The notes below the pieces were generated by a model, which made no database searches, was not told the DNA's origin, and was given only the letters and a program-made list of their open reading frames with translations. Position numbers and translations under genes: made by a program. From positions 1-7,069 of the forward strand of contig CALFYN010000846.1 in NCBI GenBank assembly GCA_937952345.1: a DNA stretch of 7,069 nt, given 5' to 3'. This DNA comes from an uncultured Acidobacteriota bacterium. GTDB lineage: Bacteria; Acidobacteriota; Terriglobia; Bryobacterales; Bryobacteraceae. Shown piece by piece: positions 1 to 6,328 of this stretch. Every line of letters begins with the position of its first letter. Within the stretch, counting starts at the first letter, position 1.

Positions 1-1087
1 AGGAAAAGATCGACCGGCTCAGCGCCTGGCTCCCGCCCATCACGGCCCCCACCGCTCCGGACATAATGTAAAACTCCACCGTCGTCGACACAAACCCATA
101 CGCATACACCAGCACCACGCAATAGATCGCCAGCGTCAGCATCACCGCCCGCTTGTTCCCAATGTGCGCCGAGATCCAATTGAACCCCAGCGCTCCCACC
201 ACACCCACAAACTGCGCAATCAGAATTGCCACCGTCAGTGACTCCACCGGCAGCTTCAACTCCTCCTGCCCGAACTGCGCCGCCAGCGTGATAATCGTCT
301 GAATGGCGTCGTTATAAATCAGATACGCCAGCAGGAACCGCAACGTCTGCGGCAGCGTGAAGATCTCCTTCACCGTCCCCACAAGCTGCTTCAACGAAGC
401 CGTGAGATGATTCTCCCCATCGGGAATCCTCTTCCCCGGCACACGGTTCACCAACGTCGCCATCGGCCATAACGTGAAACCCGCCCACCAGATCCCCGCC
501 GTCGCCAAACTAATCCGTACCGCCATCCCCTGCGTCAATCCAAGGCTCTCCGCATTCGAATACAACCCCAGATTCAGTACCAGCAAGAGCCCGCCGCCAA
601 GATACCCCAACCCCCATCCCTTCGACGAAACATTGTCCCGCTGCTCCGGCGGCGCGATCTCCGGCAGAAACGAGTTGTACACCACAATGCTCGCTCCAAA
701 CGCCGAATTCGCAATCAAAAACAACACACACCCCAGCAAATACCGCGTCCCCTCCAGCGCAAACATCGCCACCGTCGCGCCCGATCCCACAAACGCCAGC
801 AGCCCCAATATCTCTTTCTTCTTATGCGAATGATCCGCAACCGCCCCAAACAGTGGCAGCACAAACACCTGCAGCAAAACCGCCAGCGACACCATGTACG
901 GCCAAAGCGACAACGCCGCCACCTGGATCCCCAGCGGATACACGTACCCCTGCGCATCCGCCGCATTCTTCGCCAGCAATGTCAGATACGGGCCCAGAAA
1001 CAGCGTGACCACCGTCGTATAAAACGCCGAGTTGGCCCAATCGTACACATACCAGCCGCGCTGTTCGCGAAGGGAATATTCCGCCAT
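1..1087 (-). CDS. MFS transporter, UMF1/Atg22-like family (C-terminus cut by window edge)
   Basis: This is an inner-membrane permease of the major facilitator superfamily; its substrate cannot be read from sequence. The 362 visible residues begin MAEYSLREQRGW. The stretch YDWANSAF (about 15-22) at the start of the first membrane segment and GGSQALSRS (about 351-359) near the left edge are hallmarks of the UMF1/Atg22-like group. Several strongly hydrophobic segments lie between them, with a cytoplasmic-loop-like ADHSHKKKE after the second or third segment. Family members usually have about 420-450 residues, so roughly the last 60-90 are missing. The ATG at 1087-1085 directly follows the TAA stop of the upstream aas-like gene with no base between. 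No good Shine-Dalgarno sequence precedes it, so translation is probably coupled to aas. Codons mostly end in G. I infer, without proof, a role in lysophospholipid movement from this pairing. The family call is firm; the substrate is open. Confidence 0.9.
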   Translation of the reverse strand, partial: MAEYSLREQRGWYVYDWANSAFYTTVVTLFLGPYLTLLAKNAADAQGYVYPLGIQVAALSLWPYMVSLAVLLQVFVLPLFGAVADHSHKKKEILGLLAFVGSGATVAMFALEGTRYLLGCVLFLIANSAFGASIVVYNSFLPEIAPPEQRDNVSSKGWGLGYLGGGLLLVLNLGLYSNAESLGLTQGMAVRISLATAGIWWAGFTLWPMATLVNRVPGKRIPDGENHLTASLKQLVGTVKEIFTLPQTLRFLLAYLIYNDAIQTIITLAAQFGQEELKLPVESLTVAILIAQFVGVVGALGFNWISAHIGNKRAVMLTLAIYCVVLVYAYGFVSTTVEFYIMSGAVGAVMGGSQALSRSIFS

Positions 1088-3229
1088 TTATTTTTCGACC
1101 ATCGTTTCCGCCAGGCTGTTCAGCGTGACGTAATCTGTCTTCCCCGTGCCAAGCTTCGGAATTTTGTCGATGTACTCGATCTTCCGTGGCACCGCCACCT
1201 CCGGCGCTCCCAGCCGCCGCGCCGCTTCGCTCAGCATGTCCCGCCGCAGATTCCGGTCCTCCGTATACAACACCAGAATCTCCCCGCGGTTCGGATCCTT
1301 CCGCGCCACCGAAGCGTGCAACCGCGCGGGCGAAGCCTCCAACGCAATCCGTTCCACCACTTCGAGCGACACCATCTCCCCCGCCACCTTCGCAAACCGC
1401 TTCAGACGCCCCATTATCCGCAGAAAACCGTCTTCGTCGAAATGCGCCAGATCTCCGGTGTCGTACCACCCCGCCCCAAACTCCGATTGCGGCGGCTGAA
1501 TCACGCCCGGCTTCTCATAGCGCAGATACCCCATCATTACGTTCGGCCCTTTCACATGCAGCCGCCCGCCCTCCTCAATCCCCGGCACCGGAGCCAGCCG
1601 CCCTTCCATGTGCGGCACCAATTGCCCCACCGTCCCCGGCCGGTACGCCATCGGACTGTTCGCCGCAATAATCGGCGAGCATTCCGTCGCCCCATACCCT
1701 TCCAGAATCCGCAGTCCGAACCGGTCCATGTATAACTGCCGCACTTCCTCCGACAACTTCTCCGCACCCGCCACCACGTACCGCACATTGTAAAAATCGT
1801 AATTGTGCGCAAACCGCGCATAATATTTCAAAAACGTCGGCGTCCCGAAAAGCACCGTGCAATCGCGGTCATACGTCAATTCCGGAATCAGCCGGTAATG
1901 CAGCGGGCTCGGATAAAGGAAGATCCGCACCCCCGATACCATCGGCAGAATCACTCCCGCCGTTAACCCGAAACTGTGGAACATCGGCAGCGCCACAAAG
2001 AACCGGTCGCGATTCGAAAACTCGATCGTCGCCTTCACCTGGTCCACATTCGTCAGGATGTTGTCATGCGACAGCACAACCCCCTTCGGCTTCCCCTCTG
2101 ACCCCGATGTAAACAACACAATCGCCGGATCCTCCGGCCGCACCGGCCGCGCCAGGCATCGTGGCCGTCGCAGAGCATACAGCATCAGCCACAGCTTGTC
2201 CGTCAGTCCAAACGTAGGCCGCAGATCCTCCAAATACACCACCCGCACGTTCCGCAACTGCGCGATCTTATCCGTCAGCTTCCCCTTCTCCAGAAACGCC
2301 CGCGAAGTCACCAGCGTCTGGATTCGCGCCGTGTCGATCGCGCTCTGCATCCCATCCACGCCCGCCGTGTAATTCAACATCGCCGGAATACGCCGCGTCG
2401 CGAACATCCCGAACAGCGTGGCCACCGCCGGACCGGCATTCGGCAGCAGCACACCCACATACTCCCCTTCCGCCGCCAGCCGTGAAATCAGCCGCCCCAG
2501 CGCCAGCGTCCCCTTCAGCAAATCGCCATATGTATCCAGCTTCGGCCGCACATCTTCAATCACCGGCGCCGACCGCCCATACAACTCCACCGCCTCCAGC
2601 AGCGCGTCGTACAGCGTCCGCTTCGGCCGCGCGTCCATCACCGCCTTCTGCATGATGTGCCGCATGTGCTCGCCTGCCAGTTTCCGCCGTATCTTCGCCG
2701 ACGGAGCATCGGGCATCGGCAGCGTCGTCACCGGCAGATACGTCAATCGCACCTTCGGCCGCAGCTTCACCGGAAACGGCGGCTTCATCTTCCCGAAGAT
2801 CGAACTCGTCGCCCCCTCAATCCGAATCGGCAACACCGTCGCCCCCGTCCTCGCCGCCAGAAACGCCGTCCCTTCGTACATCTTCATCAGGCTGCCCGTC
2901 ACCGTGATGCGCCCTTCCGGAAATATCCCCACCGGAGTCCCCGACTCAATCAGGTGCACCACTTTCTTCATGCTCATGGGATTCGCCGCGTCCACGGCCA
3001 AATGCGGAATCCCTTTCAGCAACAACCGGAAGTGCCACTTCGCCACGATCTGTGCGTGCACAATCCACGTCACCTTGATGGGCAGGAATGCCTGCGCCAG
3101 CAGGCCGTCGGTGAACGCCTGATGATTCGGAACCACCAGCAGCCGCTCCGGCTTCTCGCGCAGCGGCGTGCCTTTCACTTCCAACCGGAAGAGGATACGT
3201 AAGAGGATACGGGCAAGGAATTGGATCAT
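1088..3229 (-). CDS. aas: Bifunctional Aas: lysophospholipid acyltransferase / acyl-ACP synthetase
   Basis: The 713-residue product matches E. coli Aas (719 residues) in length and domain order. The E. coli enzyme activates fatty acids with ATP onto bound acyl carrier protein and transfers them to lysophosphatidylethanolamine at the inner membrane. The N-terminal PlsC-type acyltransferase shows the HX4D motif (H36, D41) and FPEGR (103-107). From about residue 205 an AMP-forming synthetase follows: P-loop-like LFTSGSEGKPKGV (372-384), EGYGATECSP (510-519), YDTGD (589-593), and a C-terminal GTGKTDYVTL whose K697 sits at the usual catalytic lysine. All key residues are present. The ATG at 3229 aligns with the E. 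coli start, though only a weak ribosome site is visible. The gene is first in a minus-strand pair with the UMF1-like transporter and divergent from the prolyl oligopeptidase. A plain acyl-CoA ligase is unlikely given the fused acyltransferase. Confidence 0.95.
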   Translation of the reverse strand: MIQFLARILLRILFRLEVKGTPLREKPERLLVVPNHQAFTDGLLAQAFLPIKVTWIVHAQIVAKWHFRLLLKGIPHLAVDAANPMSMKKVVHLIESGTPVGIFPEGRITVTGSLMKMYEGTAFLAARTGATVLPIRIEGATSSIFGKMKPPFPVKLRPKVRLTYLPVTTLPMPDAPSAKIRRKLAGEHMRHIMQKAVMDARPKRTLYDALLEAVELYGRSAPVIEDVRPKLDTYGDLLKGTLALGRLISRLAAEGEYVGVLLPNAGPAVATLFGMFATRRIPAMLNYTAGVDGMQSAIDTARIQTLVTSRAFLEKGKLTDKIAQLRNVRVVYLEDLRPTFGLTDKLWLMLYALRRPRCLARPVRPEDPAIVLFTSGSEGKPKGVVLSHDNILTNVDQVKATIEFSNRDRFFVALPMFHSFGLTAGVILPMVSGVRIFLYPSPLHYRLIPELTYDRDCTVLFGTPTFLKYYARFAHNYDFYNVRYVVAGAEKLSEEVRQLYMDRFGLRILEGYGATECSPIIAANSPMAYRPGTVGQLVPHMEGRLAPVPGIEEGGRLHVKGPNVMMGYLRYEKPGVIQPPQSEFGAGWYDTGDLAHFDEDGFLRIMGRLKRFAKVAGEMVSLEVVERIALEASPARLHASVARKDPNRGEILVLYTEDRNLRRDMLSEAARRLGAPEVAVPRKIEYIDKIPKLGTGKTDYVTLNSLAETMVEK
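3189..3211 (-). repeat. Short tandem direct repeat in the 5' end of aas
   Basis: The 11-base word AAGAGGATACG occurs twice, at 3189-3199 and 3201-3211, giving a 12-base period. Read on the coding strand it encodes residues 7-15 of Aas, RILLRILFR, a cationic amphipathic segment in which RIL plus one hydrophobic residue is doubled. E. coli Aas has a similar basic, hydrophobic N-terminus at this place, so the protein pattern is probably selected. The exact nucleotide match may be a recent four-codon duplication or chance. Confidence 0.6.
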
Positions 3230-3276
3230 GAAAACCCAGTGCCCGAATTTTACCGCAGTCTGGGAGAATAAGCCTT
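3230..3276. promoter_or_regulatory. 47-bp divergent intergenic region between aas and the prolyl oligopeptidase gene
   Basis: Both neighbouring genes read away from this gap, so promoters for both must lie here or inside the opposite gene's start. On the minus strand TAAAAT (3252-3247) resembles a -10 box, about 18 bases ahead of the aas ATG, but nothing near TTGACA lies at the right distance upstream. On the plus strand GGGAG (3262-3266) is a plausible Shine-Dalgarno site ending 10 bases before the ATG at 3277. No clear plus-strand -10/-35 pair and no operator-like palindrome is seen. The region is defined by gene geometry; the individual boxes are weak. Confidence 0.4.
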
Positions 3277-5373
3277 ATGGGCCTGGGAATGTTCTCGCTA
3301 ATCCTGTCCTTCGGAGCCGTCTTTATGGTGGCCGCCCCACCGGAATCGAAACGCACAGACCACACCGACACGCTGCACGGCACAACCGTCCCTGACCCCT
3401 ATCGCTGGCTCGAAGACATCGATTCGCCCGAGACCCGCGCCTGGATTGCCGAACAGAACAAATACACGCGCTCCCACCTCGACAAAATCCCCGGCCGCGA
3501 TGCCCTCCGCACCCGCATCACCGCACTGATGAATTACTCCCGCACCTCCGGCGTCGGCATCCTCAAGCGCGGTGGCCGCCTCTTCTTCCTCCGCCAGGAC
3601 GGAGGCCAGAATCAGCCCGTCCTCTATGTCCAGGATCCCGGCGGACAGCCCCGCGAACTCCTCAATCCCAATACCCTCACCAAAGACGGCACCGCCGCCG
3701 TCTCCACCTGGATGCCTAGCCCCAATGGCAAACTCCTCGCCTACGGCATCGCCAAGGCCGGCTCCGATTGGCAGGAATGGTTCGTGCGCGACGTCGCCAC
3801 CGCCAAAGACACCGGCGAAAAAATCGAGTGGGTCAAGTTCTCCTCCCCCGAATGGAGCCCCGACAACTCCGGCTTCTACTACAGCACCTACCCTAAGCCC
3901 AAGGAAGGCGCCGCACTCGTTCAGGAAAACTACTACAACAAGCTCTATTACCACCGCCTCGGAACAAAGCAATCCGAAGACAAAATCATCTACGAACGCC
4001 CTGACCAGAAAGAGTGGAGCTTCTCCGCCACTGTCTCCGATGACAACCGCCACCTCATCATCGGAGTCGGTCACGGCACACGCGTCGAAAACCTCGTCTA
4101 CGTGATGGACCTCCGCGCCAACAACAAAGTCACCGAAATCGTCACGCAGTTCACCGGAGCGTTCCAGATGCTCGGCAGCCGCGGCAGCACGGTCTACTTC
4201 CAGACCACGCACAAGGCTCCCAAGAGCCGCATCATCGCCATCGACCTCGCCAAGCCCGCCGAATCCAACTGGCGCGAGATCGTCCCTGAATCCAAAGACC
4301 CGCTCGAAAGCGCCGTCTGGAGCGCCGGCCGCCTCTTCTGCGGCTACATGAGCGATGTGAAATCCGTCGTCCGCATGTTCAGCCTCGACGGCAAACCCCT
4401 CGGCGATGTAAAACTCCCCGGCATGGGCCAGGTCCAATGGTCGCAGGGCAAGCAGGATGAACCCGAGCAGTTCTATGTCTTCACCGGCTACTTGAGCCCG
4501 CCCAGCCTCTATCGCTACGACGAAAAGACCGGCGCCAGCGCCCCGCTATTCACCTCCAGCCTTCCCTTCGATCCCTCGCTATACGAAACCAAACAGGTCT
4601 TCTACCCCAGCAAAGACGGCACGAAGATCCCCATGTTCCTCACCTCACGCAAGGGACTCCGCCGCAACAGCGCCACCCCCACCCTCCTCTACGGATACGG
4701 CGGCTTCAGCGTCCCCATCCGCCCCGCCTTCAGCGTCTACTTCCTCTCTTGGCTCGAACAGGGCGGCATCCTCGCCGTCGCCAATCTCCGCGGCGGAAGC
4801 GAGTACGGTGAGGACTGGCATCGTGCCGGCATGCTCGACAACAAGCAGAACGTCTTCGACGATTTCATCGCCGCCGCCGAATACCTCATCGCCAACAAGT
4901 ACACCAACAAATCGAAGATCGCCATCGAAGGCGGCAGCAACGGCGGCCTGCTCGTCGGAGCCGTGCTCAACCAGCGCCCCGACCTCTTCGGTGCAGCCGT
5001 CCCGCACGTCGGCGTCATGGACATGCTCCGCTTCCACAAATTCACCATCGGCCGCGCCTGGACCTCCGACTACGGCTCCCCCGACAACCCCAAAGACTTC
5101 GCCACGCTCCTCAAATACTCCCCGCTCCACAACGCCAAACGCGGCACTGTCTATCCGCCCGTCATGATCATGACCGCCGATCACGACGACCGCGTCGTCC
5201 CCTCGCACAGCTTCAAATACGCCGCCCAGATGCAGTACGCGCAGGAAGGCAAATCCCCCATCCTCATCCGCATCGAACCGAGCGCCGGCCACGGAGCAGG
5301 CAAGCCCGCCGGCAAACTCATCGAGGAATACACCGACACCATCCTCTTTCTGCGCGATGCGCTAAAGATGTAG
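3277..5373 (+). CDS. Prolyl oligopeptidase, family S9A, probably exported
   Basis: This serine peptidase cleaves short peptides after proline. The 698-residue length fits the family (porcine enzyme 710). After an export-like N-terminus comes the PDPYRWLED motif (39-47), which opens the propeller domain that filters substrates by size, and from about residue 430 the alpha/beta-hydrolase domain. The triad is visible: S554 in GGSNGG (552-557), D637 in DHDDR, and H672 in SAGHGAGK. Also present are the YGYGGF oxyanion tyrosine (Y474), substrate-site W595 in GRAWTSDYG, and R639 (R643 in the porcine enzyme), so it should be active. The first about 20 residues are hydrophobic and end in VAAPPE, suggesting a signal peptide with cleavage near residue 19-20, although the usual positive charge is missing. 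An in-frame stop at 3229-3231 with no start codon between fixes ATG 3277, which GGGAG precedes. Codons mostly end in C. It may be cotranscribed with the next gene, 28 bases downstream. Confidence 0.96.
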   Translation: MGLGMFSLILSFGAVFMVAAPPESKRTDHTDTLHGTTVPDPYRWLEDIDSPETRAWIAEQNKYTRSHLDKIPGRDALRTRITALMNYSRTSGVGILKRGGRLFFLRQDGGQNQPVLYVQDPGGQPRELLNPNTLTKDGTAAVSTWMPSPNGKLLAYGIAKAGSDWQEWFVRDVATAKDTGEKIEWVKFSSPEWSPDNSGFYYSTYPKPKEGAALVQENYYNKLYYHRLGTKQSEDKIIYERPDQKEWSFSATVSDDNRHLIIGVGHGTRVENLVYVMDLRANNKVTEIVTQFTGAFQMLGSRGSTVYFQTTHKAPKSRIIAIDLAKPAESNWREIVPESKDPLESAVWSAGRLFCGYMSDVKSVVRMFSLDGKPLGDVKLPGMGQVQWSQGKQDEPEQFYVFTGYLSPPSLYRYDEKTGASAPLFTSSLPFDPSLYETKQVFYPSKDGTKIPMFLTSRKGLRRNSATPTLLYGYGGFSVPIRPAFSVYFLSWLEQGGILAVANLRGGSEYGEDWHRAGMLDNKQNVFDDFIAAAEYLIANKYTNKSKIAIEGGSNGGLLVGAVLNQRPDLFGAAVPHVGVMDMLRFHKFTIGRAWTSDYGSPDNPKDFATLLKYSPLHNAKRGTVYPPVMIMTADHDDRVVPSHSFKYAAQMQYAQEGKSPILIRIEPSAGHGAGKPAGKLIEEYTDTILFLRDALKM

Positions 5374-5380
5374 CCGGACC

Positions 5381-5401
5381 CGCTACAATAGCAGCGTAGC
5401 G
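5381..5401 (+). other. Perfect 6-bp inverted repeat touching the start codon of the Rpn-like gene
   Basis: CGCTAC (5381-5386) and GTAGCG (5396-5401) are exact reverse complements around a 9-base loop, and the second arm ends at the base before ATG 5402. It fills most of the 28-base gap after the peptidase stop. No T-run follows, so it does not look like an intrinsic terminator. TACAAT (5384-5389) inside it resembles a -10 box but has no matching -35. It could fold in the mRNA and limit ribosome access, or be chance; a 6-bp match is weak evidence. Confidence 0.35.
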
Positions 5402-6328
5402 ATGAAAACGCCCTACGACGGGCGGTTCAAACTTCTCGCCGAAGAGTTCCCGAACCTGCTGCTCCGTATGCTGGGCATCGTCGAGCCCGGTTGCAGCGCC
5501 GAACCCATCGACATCCTCCGCGAACTCCACCTCGACCCCGTGCACGTGGATCACGCCTACCGCATCGGCTCGCAACGCCTCGTCCATTTCGAAGCCATCA
5601 CCAGTTGGCACGCCACCCGCGTCCCCAGGCTCGCGCTCTATCGCTTCCTCATGAAGCAGAAGTTCCAACTCCCCGTGGACAGCTACCTGGTGCTCATGGC
5701 AGAGAAGTCCGCCCCACGCTTCATGCCCGAAAGAATCACCTATGCCGAAGACGACGGCTTCCGCATCGAAACCCCATACCAAGTGATCCGCCTCTGGCAG
5801 ATCGACCCGCGAATCGCCTTTGAACCCGGCTGCGAACCACTTCTCCCCTGGGTGCCCTTGCTCAAAGGTGGTATGCGAGAGTTCGAACAGGCGGCCGTCG
5901 CCATCGAAACCCTTGCCGGCGACCCCGGACACGCTCCTTATCCCGTCGCTGCCATGGCCGGCAACCTTGCCGCCCTGGCAACGCTTCGATACGATAAGGA
6001 TGAGATCCGGCTACTGTTGGAAAACCTCCGGGAGAAGCTCAGAATGACCAGCGATATTTTCACCGAAACCTGGCTGTATCAGGATGGGAAGGCTGAAGGA
6101 AAGGCCGAAGGCGAGGCCACAGGCAAACTCAAGGGAACCCTCGAAGCCAAACGCGAAGACCTCCGCACCGTCTTCCAACTCCGTTTCCCCGGCTGCGACA
6201 TCCCCTCACAAATCGACCTCGTATCGGACATCGCCGCCCTCGACACAGCATTCCGCCAGGTCATCCAAGCCGCCACCGCCGAAGACGCCGCGGCAGCCAT
6301 CCGCAACGCCTTCCAACCATCCGCCTGA
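5402..6328 (+). CDS. Rpn/YhgA-like PD-(D/E)XK nuclease-family protein, catalytic motif altered
   Basis: The 308-residue product resembles the Rpn (recombination-promoting nuclease, formerly 'putative transposase') group of the PD-(D/E)XK superfamily; E. coli RpnA is of similar length. Family-like pieces in order are an N-terminal LLRML (20-24), VDHAYRI with D50, LVHFEAIT with E64, LALYRFLM, LPVDSYLVLMA, then VIRLWQI and LLPWVPLL. A linker of GKAE-type repeats (229-245) and a small helical C-terminal domain follow. Members usually read E-x-Q or E-x-K at the active site; here it is E64-A65-I66, so the polar residue is missing and nuclease activity is doubtful. ATG 5402 has no clear Shine-Dalgarno site and is touched by an inverted repeat. 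It starts 28 bases after the peptidase gene and may share its transcript. The family call rests on motif memory, not a search. No transposon ends were seen, so I do not call it a mobile element. Confidence 0.7.
   Translation: MKTPYDGRFKLLAEEFPNLLLRMLGIVEPGCSAEPIDILRELHLDPVHVDHAYRIGSQRLVHFEAITSWHATRVPRLALYRFLMKQKFQLPVDSYLVLMAEKSAPRFMPERITYAEDDGFRIETPYQVIRLWQIDPRIAFEPGCEPLLPWVPLLKGGMREFEQAAVAIETLAGDPGHAPYPVAAMAGNLAALATLRYDKDEIRLLLENLREKLRMTSDIFTETWLYQDGKAEGKAEGEATGKLKGTLEAKREDLRTVFQLRFPGCDIPSQIDLVSDIAALDTAFRQVIQAATAEDAAAAIRNAFQPSA
6086..6133 (+). repeat. Four 12-base repeats coding the GKAE-type linker
   Basis: Four successive imperfect 12-base units encode GKAE, GKAE, GEAT and GKLK (residues 229-244) in the Rpn-like protein. 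Such Gly-Lys-Ala-Glu tracts are common between the nuclease-like and C-terminal domains of this family and likely form a charged helical linker. The first two units are nearly identical at the base level, consistent with slippage-driven unit number changes. Confidence 0.7.

Noticed and set aside
822..1469. Minus-strand open frame of 215 residues spanning the aas/transporter junction
   Set aside because: It is a Gly-rich shadow frame over two genes with clear family motifs in another frame.
824..1735. Long plus-strand open frame (303 residues, rich in Arg, His, Pro)
   Set aside because: It crosses the aas and transporter genes antisense, has low-complexity composition and no recognisable domain. 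The strand bias removes stop codons from this frame.
3298..4437. Long minus-strand open frame (379 residues, rich in Val, Ala, Gly, Asp, Glu)
   Set aside because: It lies wholly antisense to the prolyl oligopeptidase, whose catalytic residues and family-typical length are intact. C-ending codons on the other strand create open antisense frames.
4645..5292. Minus-strand open frame of 215 residues
   Set aside because: It is antisense to the peptidase catalytic domain, with biased composition and no motif.
5381..5401. Inverted repeat as an intrinsic terminator of the peptidase gene
   Set aside because: The stem is only 6 bp, no T-run follows, and the second arm runs straight into the next start codon.
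5402..6328. Rpn-like gene as part of a transposon
   Set aside because: The family was once labelled 'putative transposase', but no terminal inverted repeats, target duplications or DDE/HUH motifs are visible around it.
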